DNA of 45,822 bases from GCA-2730975 sp937893275. GTDB lineage: Bacteria > Verrucomicrobiota > Verrucomicrobiia > Opitutales > Seribacteraceae. The position numbers and the translations under genes were made by a program. The stretch lies in contig CAXAHJ010000019.1 of the NCBI GenBank assembly GCA_963968595.1, positions 1 through 45,822 of the forward strand. Reading direction: 5' to 3'. Shown here piece after piece: positions 19,701 to 27,354 of this stretch. Each line of letters begins with the position of its first letter. Positions within the stretch are counted from its first letter, which is position 1. The notes under the pieces were generated by a model, which worked only from the letters and a program-made list of their open reading frames with translations, did no database searches and was not told the origin of the DNA.

Positions 19701-22700
19701 CCCGCGAGCCCTCTACGTGGCCGAGCGCGACATAGGCGAGGAATACCGCTACGTGCTCGAGCGCCGGCAGACCGAGAAATTTCCCGGAAACATGCTCACC
19801 CGCCCCGGCCTGATCCTCAACCCATGGTCCCTGCGCAAGACCAGCACCACCTTACAGGATGCCCGAAAAGGCGGTGACTACCAGCGCTTGCGCGACGCCA
19901 GCGACAAGAAGGCGGAGGGAGGCCCCGGCGGAGGCGGAGGAGGCGGAGGAGCAGTTGATTTCGCCAGCCTCGATTTCCTCAAGAATTCTACCTTCCTGGC
20001 CGCCAATCTCGAAGTTGGTGAAGACGGTTTAATAGAAGTCGACCTGCCAAAGGGCGTCGGCCTGCGTCAGGTCCGCGTAGTGGCGGCTGATCCCGTCCAG
20101 TTGGCTTCCGCCGTGGTGGCCCTTCCCGAGGCTCCCGTCGTTCGGCGCGAACTGCGGATGGTATCGGACCTCGACCCGAAAAAGGTCTATTCCGAGCAGA
20201 AGCGCATGACGGTGGTGGACGCGGGGAAGGCCTTCGAGTTGGCCGATGCGACGACCTCCCGTTTGCGCGTACTCGACGACCTGCGCGACATTCACGACCT
20301 GTTGCTCACCCTCAAGGAAAATCCCACCCTGAGTGAGTTCGAGTTCATCCTCGACTGGCCCGGCATGAAGGACGATGAAAAGCGCGAGAAGTATTCCAAG
20401 TACGCCTGCCACGAACTGAATTTCTTTCTCTTGCAGAGGGACTCAAAATTCTTCAACGGGGTCGTCAAGCCGTACCTCGCCAACAAGAAGGAACCGACCT
20501 TCCTCGACGATTGGTTCCTCGGGCGCGACCTGAAGAAATACCTCGATCCCTTCCTGTTCGGCCAACTGAACGCCTTCGAGAAGATCCTACTGGCCCGCAA
20601 GGGCCCCGCCGGGGCGGCCTCCATGGCCCGATACGTGCGGGACAAGTGGGAACTGATTCCGCCCAACCCGGAGGAATTCGACCGGCTTTTCGAAGTCGCC
20701 CTCAAGACCGCCGCCCTGAAGGGAGACGATGAAGGAGAGCTGGCGATGATGGATGAGATGAAGCGAGGCCGGAAGGAGCTACTGGCGTCCAAAACCAGCA
20801 ATCTGGAGGGAAGAATCTCAAATTTCGCACTCAATGGTCTGGCTGATGCCTCCTACGGTAGGAATGGGCGGATTTCTGGAGAAAAATCGCGCATTGGAGC
20901 GATCGATGGAGGTTTCGCCCCACCAACCGCTCCACCCCCGACCATGGCTCCTAAGCCTTCATCTAAATCCGAATTCAGGAAGAACTTACAGGGCGCCCAA
21001 AAAAAGGGTAAGGATGGGATGCGACGGGAAGTTGCCCCCGGAAGCGATAGGGAGTGGCGTTCCACATCAGGCATTGTCGACGAGAAAGACAATGCCACAT
21101 ATTTCAACTCCGGAGCTGATCGAAGGCGAAATGCGCGGCAGTTCTTCCGCCAACTGGAGGCGACCCAAGAATGGGCTGAGAACAACTACTACCACGTGCC
21201 CAAGGAGCAACGGAACGGCTCCCTCGTGCAAGTGAACGCCTTCTGGCGCGACTACGCCGCCGCCGAACCCGGCAAGCCCTTCTTCTCGGGCAACGTGGTC
21301 TACGCCACCCGCAACTTCACGGAAATGCTTCTCGCCTTGGCGGTTCTAGATTTGCCGTTCGAGGCCGGGGAGCACGAAATCGAGACGGAGGACCGAAAGT
21401 TCCGTCTCGGGGCGGAGAGCCCGTTGGTCGCGTTTCACGAGGAACTGCTGGAAACCGCGGCTCCGAAGGGTCCCCGCGACGTCCTGCTCAGCCAGCGCTT
21501 CTATCGCCTGGATTCGCGCTACCGCTACGAGAATGGGGAACGTGTCGATAATTTCGTCCGTGAAGAGTTTCTGAAGGGCGTCGCCCACGGATGCCACGTC
21601 ACCTTGACCAACCCGACCTCGTCCCGGCGCAAGCTCCGCCTGCTCTTGCAGATTCCCGCAGGCGCCATCCCCCTGAACCGTGGCTACTTCTCCAAGAGTT
21701 TCCCCGTCACGCTGGAGGGCTATTCCACACGGACCTTCGACTACGCCTTCTATTTCCCCGAGTCCGGGAAATATCCCATCTACCCGGCCCAGGTGTCCGG
21801 GCCCAAGGGAGCCGTGGCGGGCGCGGTACCGTTTACCTTCAACGTCGTGGACGTCTTGACACGCAAGGACAAGGGGTCTTGGGCCTGGATTTCGCAGAAC
21901 GGCTCGAGCAAGGACGTCCTCCGGTACCTGACCGACAACAACCTCAACCGCCTCGACTTGAGCAAGATCGCATTCCGCCTCCGGGACAACCCCGAAGGCG
22001 GGAGCGGAAGGGCTTTCTACGAAAAAGTGCTCGAGCAGCTCGCCGGACGCTTTCACTTCGATTCCACCCTATGGTCCTATGCCGTCTACCACAAGGACGA
22101 GCCACGCATGCAGGAATTCCTCGCCAAGTCGGCCTTGGCGGGAGCGTGCGGAAAGTTCCTGCGGAGTCCGTTGCTGAACGTCGATCCCGTCGAGCGCCGT
22201 TGGTACGAGCAACTCGAGTACGAACCACTGGTCAACGCCCGGACCCACAGGCTCGGCAAGACCCGCAACATCCTGAACAACCGTTTCCACGAGCAGTACC
22301 ATCGCTTTCTCGATATCCTGAAGTACAAGGCTTCGCCCGATGCGGACGACGTCCTGGGGGCCACCTACTACCTGTTCCTGCAGGACCGTGTGGACGAGGG
22401 GATCGGGTTCTTCGGAAAGGTCGATCCCGTTGCCGTGGACGAGAAACTGCAGTACGACTACCTCGCCTCCTACGTCGCCTTTTACAAGGGCGACGTGGCC
22501 AAGGCTAAAAAACTGTCCGGCAAGTACGCGGACTACCCGGTCGAGCGCTGGCGCAAACGTTTCGCCTCGGTGTCCGGACAGGTGAAGGAGATCGAGCAAG
22601 GAGCCGCCCCCAAGGTAATCGACGAGGAAAACCGCGAACAGAAGATCGAGGACTTGGCGGCAACCGAACCGGCCTTCGACTTCGAGGTCGTGGATGGAGA

Positions 22701-23238
22701 AATCACCATCAACTACCGCAACCTGAAGGACGTCCGGGTCAACTACTACCCAATGGAGGTCGAACTCCTGTTCTCCCGACGACCCTTCGTCAGCGACGAC
22801 ACCGAGCAATTCACCTTCGTCCTGCCCAACGGGACGCAGAGCGTGAAACTTCCTGTAGCCAAGAACCACGTCTTCGCCTTGGCCGAGAAGTACCGCGAGG
22901 GCAACGTCATGATCGAGATCGAGGCGGGCGGAATCCGCAAGGCCAAAGCCTATTACGCGAACCGTCTGCGGGTCGAGGTTACGGAAAGCTACGGCAGGGT
23001 AAGGGTGACCAGGGAGGAAAACGCCAAACCCTTGCCCTCCACCTACGTCAAGGTCTACGCCCGGATGAACGACGGGCGAGTGAAGTTCTACAAGGACGGC
23101 TACACCGACTTTCGGGGCAAATTCGACTACGTTTCTCTCAACACCGGCCAACTTGACGACGTCGACCGTTTCGCCGTGCTCGTCCTCAACGACGAGGCCG
23201 GCGCCATGATTCGTGAGGCAAAGCCGCCCACGCAATAA
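16753..23238 (+). CDS. Giant secreted macroglobulin-like protein (paralogue 2)
   Basis: This 2161-residue tandem paralogue of the preceding gene is roughly half identical by eye and colinear throughout. Both share GxVEKF..AEDR.EALKEL at the mature N-terminus, the KYSxYACHELNFFLL segment, AENNYY, and the final REAKPPTQ. The signal peptide probably ends near CITA; ATG 16774 is an alternative start. MG-like beta modules start near residue 441 (KISLWTKNIETLLVKEFEIN). A run of eight glycines (1059-1066) lies where paralogue 1 has a Ser/Gly loop. The unalignable linker here (about 1323-1459) is proline- and lysine-rich. No thioester CxEQ, protease triad or HExxH is visible. Synonymous codons have diverged even where the protein ends are identical, so the duplication is old and both copies seem to be under selection. 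The function is unknown; a partner or trap acting with the downstream serpin is inferred. Confidence 0.85.
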   Translation: MKRSFEAMNIRNVTTFALGIIFSGTCITAREIGFVEKFSLAEDREEALKELVSGTREYYYYSSLHALSKGDHQEVERLMKIWVKRYGHTRQTKEIENRSAMLRYGQNPEATLAHVKRELNLRFNHSRVVEGRKPAHPTKLDPRRISFEVYRDLALAQHKNLQGVEDRGLALLDLGKLNDIRLHHFLSRLRRPDVPNLPVLIVKDLKSKYSRGFGSHAIHRNLTRAQMDGLLQIDPKFIDNANFVHAYLPKLAPSADVDPRQDDAEMSKWLNRQLSFTQGLSPAFNTLKANVLHHLLTFKRKQGVWDRELFVEYLKLPRYTNYVNPVWRDEEIKRRQDCRVDLNADYVSRGGFPRIGNDDSLVRSHLLHFFLQDKDYDGFVKYVRDDYLKRVFAEAKLTAGLGNPEKWYSMLNSGEVKTIKDRVDLDFAYSNKERFDPGEEVKISLWTKNIETLLVKEFEINAFNYYLRKGKEVDTGIELDGLAATRERTIQFKEAPMRRVTRTFAFPELKKHGVYVVEFIGNGISSRVLVRKGALRLLEKAGPAGHEFRVLDETNKARPKATVWLDGKEHKPAKNGLVTVPFSNRPGQRTVILRDGDFSSLSRFNHLGESYELRAGLYVDREALLSRKKTQVIVRPSLRVNGRHASLDPLEEVKLVMLAVDYEGTPNRTEVAIDKLKEGEDYLHEFTVPEKLSQLTVVLEAKVENLSQGKKQDLRDSATFSVNAIEQGGAVDALHLGWSRDGYSLDVLGKNGEARIDRPVVLEVKHTAFRQTEKLSFSLKSDQSGKIGLGKLPDIQWIAARNADGQVYRWSIAGQSEGKLGQPSHLHAASGEEVRLAVTGSWAEGREEAKCSLLERRGAFYVADHVDQASYRNGFLTLTDLSPGDYELFLRDTGETVQIRVTAGDRRFGFVASANRILEDNRVAPLQVTDLSVKDGKLRAKVANAHAFARVHVLATRYVPRFDAHAALDLGGVPSPYWLRLSAPRALYVAERDIGEEYRYVLERRQTEKFPGNMLTRPGLILNPWSLRKTSTTLQDARKGGDYQRLRDASDKKAEGGPGGGGGGGGAVDFASLDFLKNSTFLAANLEVGEDGLIEVDLPKGVGLRQVRVVAADPVQLASAVVALPEAPVVRRELRMVSDLDPKKVYSEQKRMTVVDAGKAFELADATTSRLRVLDDLRDIHDLLLTLKENPTLSEFEFILDWPGMKDDEKREKYSKYACHELNFFLLQRDSKFFNGVVKPYLANKKEPTFLDDWFLGRDLKKYLDPFLFGQLNAFEKILLARKGPAGAASMARYVRDKWELIPPNPEEFDRLFEVALKTAALKGDDEGELAMMDEMKRGRKELLASKTSNLEGRISNFALNGLADASYGRNGRISGEKSRIGAIDGGFAPPTAPPPTMAPKPSSKSEFRKNLQGAQKKGKDGMRREVAPGSDREWRSTSGIVDEKDNATYFNSGADRRRNARQFFRQLEATQEWAENNYYHVPKEQRNGSLVQVNAFWRDYAAAEPGKPFFSGNVVYATRNFTEMLLALAVLDLPFEAGEHEIETEDRKFRLGAESPLVAFHEELLETAAPKGPRDVLLSQRFYRLDSRYRYENGERVDNFVREEFLKGVAHGCHVTLTNPTSSRRKLRLLLQIPAGAIPLNRGYFSKSFPVTLEGYSTRTFDYAFYFPESGKYPIYPAQVSGPKGAVAGAVPFTFNVVDVLTRKDKGSWAWISQNGSSKDVLRYLTDNNLNRLDLSKIAFRLRDNPEGGSGRAFYEKVLEQLAGRFHFDSTLWSYAVYHKDEPRMQEFLAKSALAGACGKFLRSPLLNVDPVERRWYEQLEYEPLVNARTHRLGKTRNILNNRFHEQYHRFLDILKYKASPDADDVLGATYYLFLQDRVDEGIGFFGKVDPVAVDEKLQYDYLASYVAFYKGDVAKAKKLSGKYADYPVERWRKRFASVSGQVKEIEQGAAPKVIDEENREQKIEDLAATEPAFDFEVVDGEITINYRNLKDVRVNYYPMEVELLFSRRPFVSDDTEQFTFVLPNGTQSVKLPVAKNHVFALAEKYREGNVMIEIEAGGIRKAKAYYANRLRVEVTESYGRVRVTREENAKPLPSTYVKVYARMNDGRVKFYKDGYTDFRGKFDYVSLNTGQLDDVDRFAVLVLNDEAGAMIREAKPPTQ
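19918..19950 (+). repeat. Gly-codon microsatellite in giant paralogue 2
   Basis: An uneven run of GGC/GGA triplets encodes GG-P-GGGGGGGG (residues 1056-1066). It sits just before the beta strand that follows the presumed bait-like position, giving a flexible hinge. Paralogue 1 has SSGAGS here, and the alpha-2-macroglobulin at the right end has GAGGGGS at the matching place. Confidence 0.7.
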
Positions 23239-23260
23239 TCCGGAAAATCCTCAATCAACC

Positions 23261-24523
23261 ATGAAAACTTCAGTCAGCATCCTGCTCACTCTCGTGGTCT
23301 TCGTGACCACCACCGCAGCCAAGCCCGTTCCCGACGTCACAGCCGTGGCCGCAGGGAACACCAAGTTCGCCCTCAAGCTCTACGACCAGTTGAACGACGA
23401 GAAGGGCAACTTGTTCCTTTCGCCCTACAGCATCTCAACCGCTCTTGCCATGACCTATGCCGGAGCCCGAGGAGAAACCGAAACTGAAATGGCCAAGGCT
23501 CTTCAGTTCCCCTCGTTCCCTGACAAGAAAGGCGGTCCTTTGGGGAGCGAACGACTACACGCTGGGTTCTCGGGCCTCAAACTGGGATTGAGGGAAGCTC
23601 AGAAAAAGGGCGATGTGCAATTGTCCATCGCCAATGCCTTGTGGCCCCAGAAAAACTATGCCTTTCGACTGGAATACCTAAACCTGATCGAACGCGATTA
23701 CGATTCGGTCGGCAGGCCGCTCGACTACTCGAATGGGGAAAAGGCCCGTGGCATCATCAATCGTTGGGTCGAACAGGAAACCAAGGAGAAAATCAAGGAC
23801 CTCATACCGTCAGGCGCTCTCGACTCCCTGACCCGCATGGTCCTGACCAACGCGATTTACTTCAAGGGAGACTGGCTAGCCCAGTTCAAGGAAAAGTCGA
23901 CTCGCGAGATGCCTTTCAAGGTCACTCCGACGAAGATTGTCAAGGCGCCGATGATGTACCAGAAAGGGAATTTCGGCTACTATCAGGACGCCGACGTCCA
24001 AGTGCTGGAGATGCCCTACAAGGGAGACAAGGTGTCGATGTTCGTCCTGTTGCCCAACCAAGGTGGCGGGCAAACCTTTCGTCGGCCCACGAATCCACCC
24101 GCCCAAAAGAAAACCCTCGCCGACATAGAAAAGATGCTTAGCCCCGCCAAGCTGTCCGAATGGATCGGGAAGGTGCGCCAAACCAAGATCGATACTTGGT
24201 TCCCAAAGTTCAAGATGACCTCAGAATTCAGTTTATCCCAGCAGTTGCAGGCTTTGGGCATGAAGAAAGCCTTCGGTGACGCCGACTTTTCCGGCATGGA
24301 CGGCACGAAGAGGCTCTATATATCAGCGGTGCTTCACAAGGCATTCGTTGAAGTAAACGAGGAAGGCACAGAGGCCGCCGCCGCCACCGCCGTAGTCATC
24401 CAATCACGATCCGCCCGCAGGTATCCTAGTTTCCGGGCTGACCATCCTTTTCTCTTCCTCATTCGCGATAAGGCAACGGGTAGTATCCTGTTCCTCGGTC
24501 GCTATGCGGAACCACCAAGCTGA
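23261..24523 (+). CDS. Secreted serpin with inhibitory-type reactive loop
   Basis: A serine protease inhibitor of 420 residues with a signal peptide (about 1-20, VTTTAA) and the complete serpin fold. It shows NLFLSPYSISTALAMTYAGA, the shutter/breach strand VLTNAIYFKGDW, and the C-terminal ADHPFLFLIRD...GSILFLGR. The reactive loop begins at E367 with hinge EEGTEAAAATAVVI: small residues at P12-P9 and Thr at P14 and P8, the hallmark of inhibitory serpins. Counting from the hinge puts P1 at R383 (S-R|S-A-R-R), suggesting trypsin-like targets. The loop is about two residues longer after P1' than in antitrypsin, so the exact P1 is uncertain. The reading frame is open upstream to 23213, but ATG 23261 gives the signal peptide and a 22-base gap from the giant gene. 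The operon position suggests joint secretion with the giant proteins. Confidence 0.93.
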   Translation: MKTSVSILLTLVVFVTTTAAKPVPDVTAVAAGNTKFALKLYDQLNDEKGNLFLSPYSISTALAMTYAGARGETETEMAKALQFPSFPDKKGGPLGSERLHAGFSGLKLGLREAQKKGDVQLSIANALWPQKNYAFRLEYLNLIERDYDSVGRPLDYSNGEKARGIINRWVEQETKEKIKDLIPSGALDSLTRMVLTNAIYFKGDWLAQFKEKSTREMPFKVTPTKIVKAPMMYQKGNFGYYQDADVQVLEMPYKGDKVSMFVLLPNQGGGQTFRRPTNPPAQKKTLADIEKMLSPAKLSEWIGKVRQTKIDTWFPKFKMTSEFSLSQQLQALGMKKAFGDADFSGMDGTKRLYISAVLHKAFVEVNEEGTEAAAATAVVIQSRSARRYPSFRADHPFLFLIRDKATGSILFLGRYAEPPS

Positions 24524-24551
24524 CCCAGAAGTCGCTCAAGCGATCACCTTA

Positions 24552-25673
24552 ATGAAACAACACATACTTTTCCTAGTTCTGCTCGCCTTCTTCACCGGCT
24601 CGCTCTCCGCCGCCGACAAACTGGACGCCCTCCGCAAGGTCGGGGCAAAGATAAACATAGGCAAAGATGGTTCCGTCTCTGTTCATTTCTCGGTGCCGAA
24701 GCCTCCACGTGGACCATTTGGAGAACCCATCTTTGATCCCAACTTCCGTCCGCCTCCTCCTCTGGAAGCGGCCCAGCTCGAAACCTTGGCCAACATACCA
24801 AAACTTCGTTCACTCAAGCTTAGCGGCATAGCTCTCCGGCCCAAGGCCTTCGAGACTCTCAAAATCCTCACCGCCGCACGCGACCTTCACTCCCTCGACC
24901 TAAGAAACGTAAGGGGCATTAACGATCAGGCACTTGCCCACCTCGCCTCCCTCGAGGCCCTCGAGGCCCTCAACCTCGAGGACTGCCGAGCCGTCACCAA
25001 TGCCGGCCTCGCACCTCTCGCCAAGCTCAAGAACCTGCGCACCCTCAGTTTGCGTTCCACCCAAGTCACCGACGACGGGCTCGCCGCTCTCTCCCAAGCC
25101 CGCAACTTGGAGACCCTTGTACTCGAATTTACCCGCGTACGGGGTCCCGGACTCGTTCATCTCGAACACCTTCCAAAGCTTGCCGTCCTCAGCCTCAACC
25201 CCAACCGCAACACCGCAGACAAGACGCAAATCGACCTGTCTCCACTCGCAGAAGGTTTTCTCGGACTGCGGGCCTTAAAGGTCGGCGGCAACAACCTCAC
25301 CGACGCTCACCTTGCATCCGTCGCCACGGTCAAGAGCCTACAGACCCTCACCTTCCGCACGCTCGGTTTCACGAAATTCACCGACGAGGGACTGGCTCCG
25401 CTCGCGAACCTGACCAACTTGCGTGAACTACGCATCAACGGCAGCGTCAAGGTGACTGATGCCGGCATGGTGCATTTGACCAAACTAAATCGTTTGGAGA
25501 AGATAGACCTAGGTCGAACCCGAATCAGCTCCGCCGCAACCGCCAGCCTAGGCAAGTTGCCCGCCCTGAAGGAACTCGAGGTAGTCGGTTCGGGATTTGG
25601 ACCGGACGGGATACAGGCGTTGCGAAAGCTCAACCCAAAGGTACGGGTGACCCTGAACCGCCCCTTGTATTAA
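24552..25673 (+). CDS. Secreted leucine-rich-repeat protein
   Basis: A 373-residue protein with a signal peptide (MKQHILFLVLLAFFTGSLSA, about 1-20), a proline-rich linker (about 47-75, with PKPPRGPFGEP and RPPPP), then roughly ten to twelve leucine-rich repeats to the C-terminus. The repeats are of the LKNLRTLSLRSTQVTDDGL type, of which V/ITDxGLAxL is common in planctomycetes and verrucomicrobia. Such repeats form solenoids for protein binding; no enzymatic domain is seen. The start is ATG 24552, 28 bases after the serpin stop, because an upstream in-frame ATG (24504) would bury the signal peptide. Its stop codon overlaps the ribF stop in the palindrome TTAA (25670-25673). It is the last gene of the operon; its target is unknown. 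Confidence 0.88.
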   Translation: MKQHILFLVLLAFFTGSLSAADKLDALRKVGAKINIGKDGSVSVHFSVPKPPRGPFGEPIFDPNFRPPPPLEAAQLETLANIPKLRSLKLSGIALRPKAFETLKILTAARDLHSLDLRNVRGINDQALAHLASLEALEALNLEDCRAVTNAGLAPLAKLKNLRTLSLRSTQVTDDGLAALSQARNLETLVLEFTRVRGPGLVHLEHLPKLAVLSLNPNRNTADKTQIDLSPLAEGFLGLRALKVGGNNLTDAHLASVATVKSLQTLTFRTLGFTKFTDEGLAPLANLTNLRELRINGSVKVTDAGMVHLTKLNRLEKIDLGRTRISSAATASLGKLPALKELEVVGSGFGPDGIQALRKLNPKVRVTLNRPLY

Positions 25674-26629
25674 AGCGTGAGGACAAGCTTTTCGGCCTCT
25701 ATCTTATCAGCGGCAATTTGGGTTTTCAAGGAATCGAGGGAATCAAACTTGCATTCGGGGCGGAGAAAGCAAAGCAGTTCCACAGAAAGTTCGTCACCGG
25801 GCTTGTAAGATGAAAAGTCCTCTTCCCCGAGGAGGTGAACTTCCAATAGCGGCTGAACATCCGCCTCTTCGACCGTCGGACGAACACCGTAATTCGCCAC
25901 AGCGTATTTAGGCCCAAACGGATTCGGACAGGTGATCTTGACCAAATAGACGCCATGAGCGGGACGAGCCTCAGGCGCAAAAGGCATGTTGAGAGTGGGA
26001 AAGCCTATTTCACTACCTAGGCCCCTCCCTTTTACAATTTCTCCGAAAACAGAATACGAATAACCGAGCATTCGGTTGACTTTTTTGATCTGGCCAGAAG
26101 ACAGAGCTTCACGAATACGAGAACTGCTAATGGGTTCTTCGCCATCAAGAATTCCATCGGCGACGTAAACCTTCAATCCATAACGGTCACCATTCTTTCG
26201 CAAATAATCGGCTTCGCCCATTCTATCCTTACCAAAATTGAAGTTCTCTCCCACGCAAACACAGTGAAGAGAGGATACGTTGTCCTTCAAGTAAGCCATA
26301 AAGTCTTCGTAAGGAACATCGGCAAAGGACTCGTCGAAGGTCCTGAGAACCACGGAATCGGCTCCTGCATCCAGCAAAGACTTGGTCTTCGTCTCGGCAT
26401 CCATAAGCAGGGGAGGCTCTTTCCCCGGTCTTAGAAACTTGGCGGGGTGCTCGGGAAAAGTGAGAACCGCTGCAAGGCCATTCAAAGAGCGAGCTTCATT
26501 CACCGCGAGTTCAAGCACCGCTCGATGCCCACGATGAACCCCATCGAACATGCCGATGGCTAAGCAAATCGGTTTCGATTCCCGTTCTCCCAGCTCGGCA
26601 AGGGAACCGACGACCAAGGGAAGGTTCAC
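25670..26629 (-). CDS. ribF: Bifunctional riboflavin kinase / FAD synthetase
   Basis: RibF phosphorylates riboflavin to FMN and adenylates it to FAD. The N-terminal nucleotidyltransferase domain has the (H/x)GH-type motif GMFDGVHRGH (26-35) and ISSSRIREALSSGQI. The C-terminal flavokinase domain has GRGLGSEIGFPTLNM (the GxxxGFPTxN signature) and HGVYLVKI, with NYGVRPTV. Length 319 is typical. Residue 27 is Met where most RibF have Asn (GNFDG), a small oddity next to the catalytic histidines. The start overlaps the truB stop by four bases (ATGA), so it is the last gene of nrnA-truB-ribF. Confidence 0.96.
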   Translation of the reverse strand: MNLPLVVGSLAELGERESKPICLAIGMFDGVHRGHRAVLELAVNEARSLNGLAAVLTFPEHPAKFLRPGKEPPLLMDAETKTKSLLDAGADSVVLRTFDESFADVPYEDFMAYLKDNVSSLHCVCVGENFNFGKDRMGEADYLRKNGDRYGLKVYVADGILDGEEPISSSRIREALSSGQIKKVNRMLGYSYSVFGEIVKGRGLGSEIGFPTLNMPFAPEARPAHGVYLVKITCPNPFGPKYAVANYGVRPTVEEADVQPLLEVHLLGEEDFSSYKPGDELSVELLCFLRPECKFDSLDSLKTQIAADKIEAEKLVLTL

Positions 26630-27354
26630 AGCACGTGTGAAGGAACTGCCTTGTGTACGGGAATAAGCATGTCGCCGAATTCAGAAAGAGGGCTTTTCTC
26701 AATGGTCTCGAGAGTTCTGCCGTCCTCGATGTCGAACTGGTCGATGTGGGTACGCCTCAATGAGATCAGGTGAGCGCCGCAACCAAGATTCTGGCCTAGG
26801 TCATGGGCTACGGTCCTCACGTAAGTGCCTTTGCTGCTCGACATCCGAAAGTCGACCTCGGGCGATTCAAAACGAAGAAGCTCGAATTTGTTGATGCGAA
26901 TGAAGCGCGGCTCGCGCTCCACGGTCTTGCCTTTCCGAGCCATCTTGTAAAGTGGCACACCATCGATTTTCTTGGCGGAAAACATCGGAGGAAGCTGGTA
27001 TTGGTCCCCAAGAAATCCCTCCATCTCCTTACTAACTCTTTCAGTGGAAAGATCATCGGGCAAAGGTTTCTCGGCCACTATCGCGCCATCGGCATCCTGA
27101 CTATCGGTCTCGATACCAAACTGAATTGTCCCCTCATAAGTCTTGCCGAGGCTAATCAAGTATTGCGATGTTTTGGTCGCCTTCCCAATTAGCATAATCA
27201 ACAGTCCGGTGGCCATCGGGTCAAGTGTGCCGGCGTGACCGATGCGCTTCATGCTAATCTTGCGCCGCAAACGGTCGACAACGTCGTGAGAAGTTATCCC
27301 CTGTGGTTTATCGACAAGTAATATTCCCTCGAAATCGCCGCTTCTTTGATTCAT
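26626..27354 (-). CDS. truB: tRNA pseudouridine-55 synthase TruB
   Basis: TruB converts U55 in the T loop of tRNAs to pseudouridine. The 242-residue protein shows GILLVDKPQGITSHDVV, the catalytic aspartate in RIGHAGTLDPMATGLL, KTYEGTIQFGIETDSQDADG, PMFSAKKIDGVPLY and the motif-III region SSKGTYVRTVAHDLG. It is shorter than E. coli TruB (314), with a reduced C-terminal region. The start overlaps the nrnA stop by one base (TGATG) and its own stop overlaps ribF by four. The truB-ribF order with an upstream DHH phosphoesterase is a widespread bacterial arrangement. Confidence 0.96.
   Translation of the reverse strand: MNQRSGDFEGILLVDKPQGITSHDVVDRLRRKISMKRIGHAGTLDPMATGLLIMLIGKATKTSQYLISLGKTYEGTIQFGIETDSQDADGAIVAEKPLPDDLSTERVSKEMEGFLGDQYQLPPMFSAKKIDGVPLYKMARKGKTVEREPRFIRINKFELLRFESPEVDFRMSSSKGTYVRTVAHDLGQNLGCGAHLISLRRTHIDQFDIEDGRTLETIEKSPLSEFGDMLIPVHKAVPSHVL

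Noticed and set aside
10297..23238. Thioester motif (CxEQ) in the giant proteins
   Set aside because: Searched by eye in both; none found. Cysteines present (YACHEL, YGCQVV, HGCHVT) lack the Glu-Gln.
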